Part shown: one piece after another, positions 6,813 through 14,679 of the stretch
Position numbering within the stretch: position 1 is the first letter of the stretch
Layout of the letters: each line of letters starts with the position of its first letter
NCBI GenBank assembly: GCA_966250385.1
Contig: CBINHC010000028.1
Location: 1-22,836, forward strand
DNA length: 22,836 bases
Reading direction: 5' to 3'
From: DASWTL01 sp966250385
GTDB lineage: Bacteria > Bacteroidota > Bacteroidia > Sphingobacteriales > Sphingobacteriaceae
Position numbers and translations under genes: made by a program
Notes under the pieces: model-generated
The model's database searches: none
What the model saw: only the letters and a program-made list of their open reading frames with translations
What the model was told of the DNA's origin: nothing

Positions 6813-7218
6813 TTTACACTGTGAGTGAGCAATAATTTAAATGATCAATCGTCGAATAATATGCCAATACACGGGCTTTCCGGCCGTGAAAGTACTATGT
6901 CTTTTCGATTTAATCTTATCTTGAACGAAAATTAGCCAAAAGGGTTACGTTCAGTAACTTTTTTTAATCGCTTTTTTAGGCGATTATTGCGAACAAATAA
7001 TTGCCGTAATTTTCGCCTTCTGCATAAACGTGAATTTCTGTACCCAGTTTGTGAAAAAGTTACATCTTTTTTAGCCGGAACTTCTCTTAAAAATAAAATT
7101 TTATTGCAAAGTTAAAAAATTTGTATATTAAGTAATTGAAGTGATGCTTTTCGTGTATACGTGATTTGATATAGAAACGTTATCCACTAAGTAAATTGTT
7201 TAATTTTAATCTAAGAAT
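6813..7218 (+). promoter_or_regulatory. AT-rich divergent promoter region between gldJ and porV
   Basis: A 406-bp AT-rich spacer with no gene; it must carry the promoters of both flanking type IX secretion genes. On the minus strand TAACTTTG (7107-7114) is an exact -7 match and would give gldJ a leader of nearly 300 nt. Two small inverted repeats are visible: GTTAC/GTAAC around GTTCA (6944-6958, extendable by A-T and G-T pairs, followed by T8), and AATCGC/GCGATT (6966-6985). They may be leader structures or regulator sites. No exact -7 element is seen for porV. Confidence 0.5.
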
Positions 7219-8391
7219 TTGAGCGTGCCCTTGAGAAAAGTAGTCGGAGCCTTATTTACGCTGATCGTTTCCGCATCAGCCGGTTATGCACAGGTGGGAG
7301 GCGGGACGCAGTCGGACGGCAAACGGTCCAATAATCTGCAGCCGGCCATGCCTTTCCTGCTGATCTCTCCGGATGCCCGTGCGGGCGCGATGGGAGAGAC
7401 CGGAGCGGCAACATCCCCCGATGTCAACTCCATGCACTGGAATCCGGCCAAGCTTGCTTTTCTTGAAAGGCCGTCCGGCGTGGCCCTGTCCTACAGTCCG
7501 TGGCTGCGGAAACTGGTACCGGACATTGATCTCGCATATCTGGCAGGTTATTACCGGCTGGATGACCGGAATACCATCGGCGGCTCCCTGCGCTTTTTCT
7601 CTCTGGGTTCCATCCAGCTGCTGGACGCCAATCAGACAGACCTGGGGACCTACAGTCCCAATGAATTCGCCATTGACGGTACGTTTGCCAGAAAGTTCGG
7701 CGAGAACTTCAGCCTGGGGTCCGCTGTCCGCTACGTCCGGTCGACGCTGAGCAGCGGTCAGTTCACCGTTGATCAGGACCGCAAGCCCGCATCCGCCGTG
7801 GCTGCTGACGTTTCCGGTTATTTCAAGAAGCCCACAAACCTGCTTGGCCGCGAGGCGGAGGTGTCGCTGGGCGTGAACATTTCGAATATCGGGACGAAAG
7901 TCAGCTACGCCGATAACGGCGAGAAGTACTTTATTCCGACAAACCTGAAGCTCGGCGGCGCAAGTACTTTTTTACTGGATGAGAAAAACCGGTTTACCGT
8001 TGCCCTGGACCTGAACAAACTGCTGATCCCGACGAATCCCGAGCGGGATGCTGACGGGCGGATTATAGCCGGAAAAGACCCGAACCGTTCGGTTCCGGCA
8101 GGGATCTTCGGATCCTTTTCCGATGCGCCGGGAGGCTTTTCCGAAGAACTGCACGAGATCAGCTATTCGCTGGGAACCGAATACTGGTACAACCAGGAGT
8201 TCGCCCTGCGGGCCGGCTATTTCTACGAACATCCCACCAAGGGAGACCGCCAGTACCTGACCACGGGACTGGGCGTGAAATACAACGTCTTTAATCTTGA
8301 CTTCGCCTACATACTCGCCAATCAGCAAAAAAGTCCGCTGGCCAATACGCTTCGTTTCTCCTTAGTGTTTAACTTTGGCGCAAATCAGTAG
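7219..8391 (+). CDS. porV: PorV (LptO), type IX secretion outer membrane protein
   Basis: 390 residues with an N-terminal signal peptide ending near SAGYAQ and a β-barrel of the PorV family. Early motifs: AMPFLLISPDARAGAMGETGAATSPD, then MHWNPAKLAFLE, and a C-terminal strand LRFSLVFNFG. PorV belongs to the FadL-like fold; it receives CTD-bearing cargo from the SprA translocon and carries it to the PorU sortase. No ATG fits the start. Candidates are TTG 7219, GTG 7225 and TTG 7231; the last gives MRKVVGALFTLIVSASAG, a compact signal peptide, and could be the true start. ispF follows after 2 nt, so they are likely co-transcribed. porU, next to porV and gldJ in flavobacteria, is not present here. 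Confidence 0.92.
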   Translation: MSVPLRKVVGALFTLIVSASAGYAQVGGGTQSDGKRSNNLQPAMPFLLISPDARAGAMGETGAATSPDVNSMHWNPAKLAFLERPSGVALSYSPWLRKLVPDIDLAYLAGYYRLDDRNTIGGSLRFFSLGSIQLLDANQTDLGTYSPNEFAIDGTFARKFGENFSLGSAVRYVRSTLSSGQFTVDQDRKPASAVAADVSGYFKKPTNLLGREAEVSLGVNISNIGTKVSYADNGEKYFIPTNLKLGGASTFLLDEKNRFTVALDLNKLLIPTNPERDADGRIIAGKDPNRSVPAGIFGSFSDAPGGFSEELHEISYSLGTEYWYNQEFALRAGYFYEHPTKGDRQYLTTGLGVKYNVFNLDFAYILANQQKSPLANTLRFSLVFNFGANQ

Positions 8392-8393
8392 AA

Positions 8394-8876
8394 ATGAAGA
8401 TCAGGGTCGGATTCGGATTTGATGTACATCAGCTCCGCGAAAATCATCCATTTATTCTAGGCGGCGTAAAGCTGGAACATCACTCCGGCGCCTTTGGCCA
8501 TTCGGATGCCGACGTGCTGGTGCATGCGATCTGCGACGCGATCCTGGGTGCTGCAAACCTTCGGGATATCGGTCACCACTTCAAGAACACCGATGAGCGC
8601 TGGCGCGGAATCAGCAGTCTGATCCTTCTGGAGGAATGCATCCGGCTGCTCGGTGAAAAGGGCTGGCAGCTGGGGAATATCGACGCGATGCTCTGCCTGG
8701 AGGCGCCCAAGGTGAACCCGCATGTTCCTGAAATGAAACGGAACATCGCCCGGGCCGCCGGCATCAGCGAGGAGGATATCTCCATAAAAGCGACGACCAA
8801 CGAAACCATGGGTTTCGTCGGCCGGCGGGAAGGCGTAGTCGCTTATGCGGTCTGTCTGATCGAAAAGACCGCTTAG
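8394..8876 (+). CDS. ispF: 2-C-methyl-D-erythritol 2,4-cyclodiphosphate synthase
   Basis: 160 residues, the normal length. IspF converts CDP-ME 2-phosphate to MEcPP, releasing CMP, in the cytosolic MEP pathway to isoprenoids. Metal-binding Asp10 and His12 lie in FDVH, and His44 in HSDADVLVHAICDA. FKNTDERWRG is the flexible-loop region, and ATTNETMGFVGRREG near residue 140 is the nucleotide-binding signature. The ATG is 2 nt after the porV stop, with no room for a promoter, suggesting read-through from porV. At its 3' end the stop codon overlaps the stop of uvrB on the other strand. Confidence 0.97.
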   Translation: MKIRVGFGFDVHQLRENHPFILGGVKLEHHSGAFGHSDADVLVHAICDAILGAANLRDIGHHFKNTDERWRGISSLILLEECIRLLGEKGWQLGNIDAMLCLEAPKVNPHVPEMKRNIARAAGISEEDISIKATTNETMGFVGRREGVVAYAVCLIEKTA

Positions 8877-10903
8877 GAGAACCGGTCTTCCATAATCTTT
8901 TCCAGGGCAAACATCTCGTCCCGCATTTTGGCGGCAAGCAGGAAGTCCATGTCCTTGGCTGCAGCAACCATATCTTTACGGGTCTTGTCAATGGCTTTCT
9001 GAAGTTCCGGTTTGGACATGTACTGAACGATCGGATCGGCCACGATCGCATCGGTCGCCTCTTTTTCGACATAGGCCTTCTGTACACCGCCCTTGAAGTC
9101 CATGACCGAGGTCTGCTCAATGATGGCTTCGCGGGATTTTCCGACCGTTCTGGGAACGATCCCGTGTTCCAGGTTGTATGCCATCTGTTTTTCCCGGCGC
9201 CGGTTCGTTTCATCAATGGTGACCCGCATGCTGTCGGTGATTTGATCCGCATACATGATCACCCGGCCCCGGTCGTTTCTTGCCGCACGGCCGATGGTCT
9301 GGATCAGTGAACGCTCGGAGCGCAGGAATCCTTCCTTGTCCGCATCCAGGATCGCGACCAGCGATACTTCCGGCAGGTCCAGTCCCTCCCGCAGGAGGTT
9401 GATACCGACCAGTACGTCGAACTCTCCGAGCCGGAGTCCCCGGAGGATCTCCACCCGCTCGAGCGTTTTCACTTCCGAGTGTATGTACCGCACCTTGATG
9501 TTCAGCCGGTCCATGTACTTGGTCAGCTCTTCGGCCATTCGCTTGGTCAGCGTGGTTACCAGGATCCGGTCGCCCTGCTTGACCACCTTGTCCACTTCAT
9601 CCAGCAGGTCATCCACCTGGTTGGTCACCGGACGGATATCGATAGTCGGATCGAGCAGTCCGGTCGGACGGATAACCTGTTCGACGACCACGCCGCCTGA
9701 TTTCTCCAGCTCGTAATCCCCCGGGGTCGCACTCACATAAATGGTCTGCGGAGCCAGGCTTTCAAATTCGTTGAAGTTCAGCGGCCGGTTGTCCAGCGCT
9801 GCCGGAAGCCGGAATCCGTAATCCACCAGGGACATCTTCCGCGACCGGTCACCGCCGTACATCGCCCGGATCTGCGGAACCGTTACGTGGCTCTCATCAA
9901 TGACCATCAGGTAATCGTCCGGGAAATAGTCGAGCAGACAGAAAGGCCGCATTCCAGGCGACCGTCCGTCGAAGAACCGGGAGTAGTTCTCGATACCGCT
10001 GCAGTACCCGAGTTCCCGGATCATTTCCAGGTCGTAGTTGACCCTTTCCTCCAGGCGTTTGGCCTCCAGGTACCGCTGTTCTCTTACGAACTGTTCCTTC
10101 CGCACTTCGAGCTCCTCCTGGATCGCCCAAACGGACTGGTTGAACCGGTCTTTCGGCGTCACGAACAGGTTGGCTGGAAAGACGGCGAGATGCGTCATTT
10201 TTTCAATCGTCTTCCCTGTCGCCGGATCGATGGCGCTCAGCTCCTCGATATCGTCCCCGAAAAACGAGATCCGGTAGGCATGGTCCATGTAGGCCGGGTA
10301 GATATCCACGGTGTCGCCTTTTACCCGGAATGTTCCCCGCTTGAAGTCGGCGGTCGTCCGTGAGTAAAGGATCTCGACAAGCCGGTGAAGGAACGCATTC
10401 CGGCTGATCCTCGTACCGACCGCAAAGCGGAAAACGGAGTTCGAAAAGTCTTCCGGGTTTCCCATACCGTAAATACAGGAAATGGAGGAGACCACGATAA
10501 CGTCCCTGCGGCCCGACATCAGGGCCGAGGTGGTTCTTAACCGCAGTTTCTCGATCTCCTCATTGATCTGCAGGTCTTTCTCGATATAGGTATTGGTCGT
10601 CGGCAGATAGGCCTCCGGCTGATAGTAATCGTAATAGGAAACGAAGTAGTTCACCGCATTCTCCGGAAAGAACTGCTTGAACTCTCCGTACAGCTGCGCT
10701 GCAAGTGTTTTGTTATGGCTCAGGATCAGCGTCGGCTTTTGAGTCTGGGCGATCACGTTGGCGACCGTGAAAGTCTTTCCCGATCCGGTAACGCCCAGCA
10801 GCGTCTGGTAATGCTCGTTAGCGTTGACTCCCTCGACGAGCTGCCGGATCGCTTCCGGCTGGTCTCCTGTTGGTTGATACTCAGATGTTAATTTAAACTC
10901 CAT
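8873..10903 (-). CDS. uvrB: UvrABC system protein B (excinuclease subunit)
   Basis: 676 residues from the ATG at 10903 (the open frame reaches 10927, but MEFKLTSEYQPTGDQ is the usual start). UvrB is the damage-verifying helicase-like subunit of nucleotide excision repair: loaded by UvrA, it then recruits UvrC. Seen in order: Walker A GVTGSGKTF (about 37-45), the β-hairpin YYDYYQPEAYLP (about 90-101) that clamps DNA, DESHVTVPQIRAMYGGDRSRK, helicase motifs VLVGINLLREGLDLPE and QTIGRAARN, and a C-terminal UVR domain (about residues 635-670) for UvrC contact. It is complete. It is convergent with ispF; the stop codons overlap by three or four bases and no terminator lies between them. Confidence 0.98.
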   Translation of the reverse strand: MEFKLTSEYQPTGDQPEAIRQLVEGVNANEHYQTLLGVTGSGKTFTVANVIAQTQKPTLILSHNKTLAAQLYGEFKQFFPENAVNYFVSYYDYYQPEAYLPTTNTYIEKDLQINEEIEKLRLRTTSALMSGRRDVIVVSSISCIYGMGNPEDFSNSVFRFAVGTRISRNAFLHRLVEILYSRTTADFKRGTFRVKGDTVDIYPAYMDHAYRISFFGDDIEELSAIDPATGKTIEKMTHLAVFPANLFVTPKDRFNQSVWAIQEELEVRKEQFVREQRYLEAKRLEERVNYDLEMIRELGYCSGIENYSRFFDGRSPGMRPFCLLDYFPDDYLMVIDESHVTVPQIRAMYGGDRSRKMSLVDYGFRLPAALDNRPLNFNEFESLAPQTIYVSATPGDYELEKSGGVVVEQVIRPTGLLDPTIDIRPVTNQVDDLLDEVDKVVKQGDRILVTTLTKRMAEELTKYMDRLNIKVRYIHSEVKTLERVEILRGLRLGEFDVLVGINLLREGLDLPEVSLVAILDADKEGFLRSERSLIQTIGRAARNDRGRVIMYADQITDSMRVTIDETNRRREKQMAYNLEHGIVPRTVGKSREAIIEQTSVMDFKGGVQKAYVEKEATDAIVADPIVQYMSKPELQKAIDKTRKDMVAAAKDMDFLLAAKMRDEMFALEKIMEDRFS

Positions 10904-10909
10904 GAAACC

Positions 10910-10917
10910 CAAATATA
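10910..10917 (-). promoter_or_regulatory. -7 promoter element of uvrB
   Basis: TATATTTG on the minus strand matches TAnnTTTG exactly, with 6 nt to the uvrB ATG. A TTTG (10942-10945, minus strand) lies 24 nt further upstream, a little beyond the usual -33 spacing. Confidence 0.55.
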
Positions 10918-11193
10918 CAAAATGCAAGGTCAGCCGGTTGTCAAAACAATGGCGGCCGCTGACAAACCTTAAGACGGGCGGAAGTGTTCCTCAGGTACGC
11001 GGCGGTCAGGGCAGTAACAAGAACCGGACCACCCGGAATGAAAGGGGGAGGCCAAGCCTCCCTCTTAAAATCAAACCTTATTAAACACTAAAGGAATAAT
11101 GTCTTTAACCAATACGAACAGAAATCAATTTTAGTTTAGGGCTTCATCATTTTTGAATCATTATTTGCATTTTACAGGCACTGATTAACCAAG

Positions 11194-11201
11194 TATCTTT
11201 G
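11194..11201 (+). promoter_or_regulatory. -7 promoter element of upp
   Basis: TATCTTTG matches TAnnTTTG exactly and ends 3 nt before the ATG at 11205. This implies a leaderless or nearly leaderless transcript. Confidence 0.55.
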
Positions 11202-11204
11202 TTC

Positions 11205-11849
11205 ATGGCATTCCTGTTAAACAATTCTTCGACCATTGCCAATCACTTCCTGGCCGACCTGCGGGACGCGCAGATCCAGAAAGACAGCATGCGGTTCCGC
11301 CGTAACCTGGAACGCCTAGGCGAGATCTTCGCTTATGAGATCAGTAAAAAGCTTCAATACCAGGACGTATCCGTGGAAACCCCCTTGGGAACGGCCAATG
11401 TAGCGTTACTGGAGGAGCAGCCTGTTCTGGCGACCATTCTGCGGGCGGGGCTACCCCTGCACCAGGGTCTGCTGAATTATTTCGACAAGGCAGATTCCGC
11501 CTTTATCGCGGCGTACCGGAAGACCCGGAAAAGCGGTGACTTCTATATCCAGATGGAATACGTTTCGTCGCCGAATCTGAACAACAGGATCCTCATCGTT
11601 TCCGATCCCATGCTTGCCACGGGAATGAGCATGGTACTCTGCTGTAAAGAGCTGCTCAATACCTACAATATCAAGGAACTGCATATCGTCTCCGTGATCG
11701 CCAGCGTGGAAGGGGTGGCGCACGTCAAGGCGAACCTCCCCAAGGCAAAGCTCTGGCTGGGCGCCATTGACGAAGAAATGACGACCAAGGCGTATATCGT
11801 TCCGGGTTTGGGCGATGCCGGAGACCTTGCATTTGGCGAAAAGTCCTGA
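11205..11849 (+). CDS. upp: Uracil phosphoribosyltransferase
   Basis: 214 residues from ATG 11205 (a TTG at 11199 is in frame but less likely). The enzyme makes UMP from uracil and PRPP in pyrimidine salvage. Type I PRTase features: ILRAGLPLHQGLL (about 78-90), the PRPP-binding loop IVSDPMLATGMSM (about 131-143), and the uracil-binding PGLGDAGDLAFG near the C-terminus. No missing residues were noticed. It is followed after 29 nt by a YjjG-type nucleotidase gene on the same strand, so nucleotide salvage and house-cleaning may share a transcript. Confidence 0.97.
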   Translation: MAFLLNNSSTIANHFLADLRDAQIQKDSMRFRRNLERLGEIFAYEISKKLQYQDVSVETPLGTANVALLEEQPVLATILRAGLPLHQGLLNYFDKADSAFIAAYRKTRKSGDFYIQMEYVSSPNLNNRILIVSDPMLATGMSMVLCCKELLNTYNIKELHIVSVIASVEGVAHVKANLPKAKLWLGAIDEEMTTKAYIVPGLGDAGDLAFGEKS

Positions 11850-11878
11850 TATTTGCCGACTTTAGCGGCGGCACGATT

Positions 11879-12577
11879 ATGAGAGACCGAATAAAGCACC
11901 TGTTTTTTGACCTGGACCATACCATCTGGGATTTTGACCGTAATGCGGAGGAGACCTTATCCGAGTTATTCCACGAGTACCAGCTGGAACGCCTTGGGGT
12001 GACCTCCCCGGAACTGTTCATCGAGACCTATACCGTGAACAACCACCAGTTATGGGCGGATTATCATGTCGGTAAAATAACCAAGGACCACCTGCGGGCG
12101 ACCCGCTTCAAAAAGACGTTCCTGGATCTGGGTCTGCATCCGGACCATATCCCGGCCAAATTCGAGGACGATTATGTCCGGATCTGTCCGACCAAGACCA
12201 ATCTGTTCCCCCGGGTTCACGAGACCTTGTCCTACCTGGCTGAAAAGTACGACCTGCACCTGATCTCCAACGGGTTTAAAGAATCCACCGAGATGAAGGT
12301 CGAGCGTACGAACCTGGCCGGGTACTTCAAAACCATCGTCATATCCGAGGTGGTGGGGATAAACAAGCCCGACAGAGCCATATTCGAATATGCACTGACC
12401 GGTGCGGGTGCGCAAAAACACGAAAGCATCATGATCGGGGACAGCATCGAGGCAGATATCCGCGGGGCGCAGCAGTTCGGCATGGAGGCGATCTTTTTCA
12501 ATCCCTGCAGTAAGGAGCTTCCTGCTGATGTGATCCTCCACATCAGCCGGTTTGAAGACCTGCTGACCATCTTCTGA
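11879..12577 (+). CDS. yjjG: YjjG-family noncanonical pyrimidine nucleotidase (HAD)
   Basis: 232 residues of the haloacid dehalogenase superfamily. Motif I FFDLDHTIWDFDRN has the nucleophile and acid Asp11/Asp13; motif II is ISNGF; the motif III lysine is in INKPDRAIFEYA; motif IV is MIGDSIEADIRGA. The DHTIWDFDRN spelling and the helical cap after it are those of the YjjG/TIGR02254 group, which dephosphorylates nucleoside monophosphates and helps to remove altered pyrimidines. A position just after upp agrees with this. Substrate range cannot be read from the sequence. The next gene starts 7 nt after the stop. Confidence 0.85.
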   Translation: MRDRIKHLFFDLDHTIWDFDRNAEETLSELFHEYQLERLGVTSPELFIETYTVNNHQLWADYHVGKITKDHLRATRFKKTFLDLGLHPDHIPAKFEDDYVRICPTKTNLFPRVHETLSYLAEKYDLHLISNGFKESTEMKVERTNLAGYFKTIVISEVVGINKPDRAIFEYALTGAGAQKHESIMIGDSIEADIRGAQQFGMEAIFFNPCSKELPADVILHISRFEDLLTIF

Positions 12578-12584
12578 TTTCTAC

Positions 12585-13574
12585 ATGAGGATTCTATATG
12601 CGATACAAGGAACGGGTAACGGGCATATCAGCCGGGCGCGTGAGATCGTGCCCCTGCTCCAGCAATACGGGGAACTGGATCTGCTGGTCAGCGGCACCCA
12701 GGCCGATGTGAACCTGGAACAGCCCCTGGCATACCGGTTCCACGGGTTCAGCTTTGTTTTCGGAAAAAAAGGCGGGGTGGACCACTGGCGCACGTATAAG
12801 ACGATGGACCTGAAGCGCCTGAAAAAAGACATCAGCTCCATTCCCCTGAAGAAGTACAACCTGATCATCAACGATTTTGAACCGGTCACCGCCTGGGCCT
12901 GCAAGCTCCAGTCGGTTCCCAGCGTTTCGCTGAGCCACCAGGCATCCTTTCTCTCCCCGAAGACGCCCCGTCCGACGAATTTTTTCCACTGGGCCGAGTG
13001 GGTCTTCAAACATTATGCGCCCACCACCCATCATATCGGTTTTCATTTTGACAGGTATGATGACTTCATCCATACGCCCGTTATCCGGAGCGATATCCGG
13101 CGATCCACCCCGGTCGACCGGGGCCACGTCACCGTTTACCTGCCTGCCTTTGACGACCGGATCCTGCTGACCTACCTCAGAAAAGTTCCCGAGGTACAAT
13201 GGGAAGTGTTTTCAAAGCATACGCAGAAGGGGTATACCGAGGGGAATGTCAGCGTGTTTCCGATCAATAACGAGCAATACAACAGGAGCCTGGCCGGTTG
13301 TCACGGGTTGCTGACAGGCGGCGGGTTCGAAGGGCCGGCTGAAGCGGTGTTCCTCGGGAAAAAGGTCCTGGTGATCCCGATGAAGCACCAGTATGAGCAG
13401 CTGTGCAATGCCGAAGCCGCCCGGCGCCTGGGAATCCCGGTGATCCAGGAAGTGGATGAGAACTTACCGGACCGGCTCCGAAGCTGGATCTCGGATCCTT
13501 TTCTGGTCCGTATGGACTTCCCGGATGAAACCTGCCGGATTATTGATGGTATGATCAAGAAATTTGCCGTTTGA
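12585..13574 (+). CDS. Glycosyltransferase, GT28/MurG-like fold
   Basis: 329 residues. The N-terminus RILYAIQGTGNGHISRA has the glycine-rich loop of GT-B enzymes of the GT28 group. The C-terminal half has LLTGGGFEGPAEAVFLGKKVLVIPMKHQYEQLCNA, the donor-nucleotide-binding region (compare 'GGxGTxxEAxxxGxPxxxxPxxxxQ' in MurG-type enzymes). No membrane span or signal peptide; it likely acts at the cytoplasmic face of the membrane. Donor and acceptor cannot be told. It is not MurG itself, as the acceptor half differs and no murein genes are near. It starts 7 nt after the HAD gene, so the two are probably co-transcribed. Confidence 0.8.
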   Translation: MRILYAIQGTGNGHISRAREIVPLLQQYGELDLLVSGTQADVNLEQPLAYRFHGFSFVFGKKGGVDHWRTYKTMDLKRLKKDISSIPLKKYNLIINDFEPVTAWACKLQSVPSVSLSHQASFLSPKTPRPTNFFHWAEWVFKHYAPTTHHIGFHFDRYDDFIHTPVIRSDIRRSTPVDRGHVTVYLPAFDDRILLTYLRKVPEVQWEVFSKHTQKGYTEGNVSVFPINNEQYNRSLAGCHGLLTGGGFEGPAEAVFLGKKVLVIPMKHQYEQLCNAEAARRLGIPVIQEVDENLPDRLRSWISDPFLVRMDFPDETCRIIDGMIKKFAV

Positions 13575-13613
13575 CGGGTTTTGGCCGGTCCATTTACTAA
13601 TATTGCCTCGTAG

Positions 13614-13621
13614 TAATTTTG
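13614..13621 (+). promoter_or_regulatory. -7 promoter element before the DUF6427 gene
   Basis: TAATTTTG is an exact TAnnTTTG match, 19 nt before the GTG start at 13641. It allows independent transcription of the DUF6427 gene. Confidence 0.5.
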
Positions 13622-13640
13622 TGTCTTATTTTCTGTTCGT

Positions 13641-14624
13641 GTGATAAAGCTTTTCAGAACCCTTAACCCGCTCAATATTTTCCTGCTGGTGATCATCGCC
13701 CTGATCTTCCGGACCGGACTGCTGCTGAGGCTTCCGGAACAGCTTCATGTCGAGTATTTCGAACCGTTCGGCAAGCTGCTGATCCCGATCCCCGAACACG
13801 TACTGTCTCCGCTGGGCAATGTGCTGGTCAGCGCTGCGATCATCCTGGTCCAGGCGCTGCTCCTGAACCGGGTTGTAAATCTGCACAACCTGCTGGGAAA
13901 GCCGAGTTACCTGCCGGCCCTGCTGTATGTTACGGGGGCGAGCCTTTTTCTTCCGTTCCTGATCCTCAGTCCCGCGCTGATCAGCAACTTCCTGCTGATA
14001 TGGATCATCAATAAGTTTCTGGGTATTCATAAGCAGGGCACTGCGATATCCGTCATGTATGATACCGGCATGATCATCGGTATCGGGACGATCATCTATT
14101 TCCCGTTCATAGCCATGGTGCTGACGCTTTGGTTCTGCCTGCTGATCTTCCGGCCGTTCAGCTGGCGCGAATGGATCTCCGGCCTGGTCGGCTTCGCCAC
14201 CATTTTCTTCTTCATCGGGGTCTTCTATTACTGGAACGATGCGCTGGATACGTTCTACCAGATCTGGCTTCCCCTGACGACCCGGTTTCCGACCCGCCTG
14301 AACATCAATATCTATAACTACCTGGTCCTGATACCGGTCATCATCATTATGATCCTGGCCGGTATTCATCTCCGGCAGAAGTTCTTCAGGAGTTTCGTTC
14401 AGGTCCGCAAGTCCTTTCAGCTGCTGCTCCTGATGCTCATCGTAGCGGCACTTTCGTTCTACCTGAAAACGGATCACCCGATGTATCACTTTATCCTGAT
14501 GGTTCCGATGGGGGCGACGTTCATGGCCTATTATTTTCTGAATGCCTCGGTCCCGTGGTTCTACGAAGGGATGTACGTCATCCTGTTTGCGTCGGTCATC
14601 TACTTTCAATTCGCAAGTGTTTAA
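13641..14624 (+). CDS. DUF6427 integral membrane protein
   Basis: 327 residues, starting with GTG. There are about nine or ten hydrophobic segments; the first is NIFLLVIIALIFRTGLLL. Conserved-looking polar spots: FRPFSWREWISGLVG in the middle and KTDHPMYHFILMVP near the end. It matches the Bacteroidota-specific family DUF6427, often found close to upp, as here. The function is unknown; the shape suggests an inner membrane enzyme or carrier. The same DNA has a 327-codon open frame on the other strand, which is a composition effect of hydrophobic codons and not a gene. Confidence 0.82.
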   Translation: MIKLFRTLNPLNIFLLVIIALIFRTGLLLRLPEQLHVEYFEPFGKLLIPIPEHVLSPLGNVLVSAAIILVQALLLNRVVNLHNLLGKPSYLPALLYVTGASLFLPFLILSPALISNFLLIWIINKFLGIHKQGTAISVMYDTGMIIGIGTIIYFPFIAMVLTLWFCLLIFRPFSWREWISGLVGFATIFFFIGVFYYWNDALDTFYQIWLPLTTRFPTRLNINIYNYLVLIPVIIIMILAGIHLRQKFFRSFVQVRKSFQLLLLMLIVAALSFYLKTDHPMYHFILMVPMGATFMAYYFLNASVPWFYEGMYVILFASVIYFQFASV

Positions 14625-14667
14625 CCTTTTTTAACAGAATAACCATCCGCTACCTGTAAAAAATAAA

Positions 14668-14675
14668 TAGTTTTG
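14668..14675 (+). promoter_or_regulatory. -7 promoter element of purQ
   Basis: TAGTTTTG matches TAnnTTTG exactly, 4 nt before the purQ ATG. It predicts a leaderless mRNA for the purQ-coaX operon. Confidence 0.55.
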
Positions 14676-14679
14676 TATC

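Larger units (their letters stand above)
10904..11204 (+). other. Spacer between uvrB and upp with a GC-rich hairpin
   Basis: A 301-bp region between two divergent genes. The left two thirds (10920-11065) is unusually GC-rich for an intergenic region; the right third is AT-rich promoter-like sequence. A 60-codon plus-strand frame (10902-11084) is basic and featureless, and is not accepted as a gene. At 11044-11064 GGGGGAGGC, a 3-nt loop and GCCTCCCTC form a 9-bp stem without a T-run. GTCAGC (10929-10934) and a downstream GCTGAC form a second possible stem. Confidence 0.4.

Noticed and set aside
10902..11084. A 60-codon plus-strand frame between uvrB and upp
   Set aside because: Basic, repetitive composition, starts inside the uvrB start codon region, no family.
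13626..14609. A 327-codon open frame on the minus strand opposite the DUF6427 gene
   Set aside because: It mirrors a very hydrophobic membrane protein; complements of hydrophobic codons give D/E/Q/R-rich frames without stops. Low complexity and no domain.
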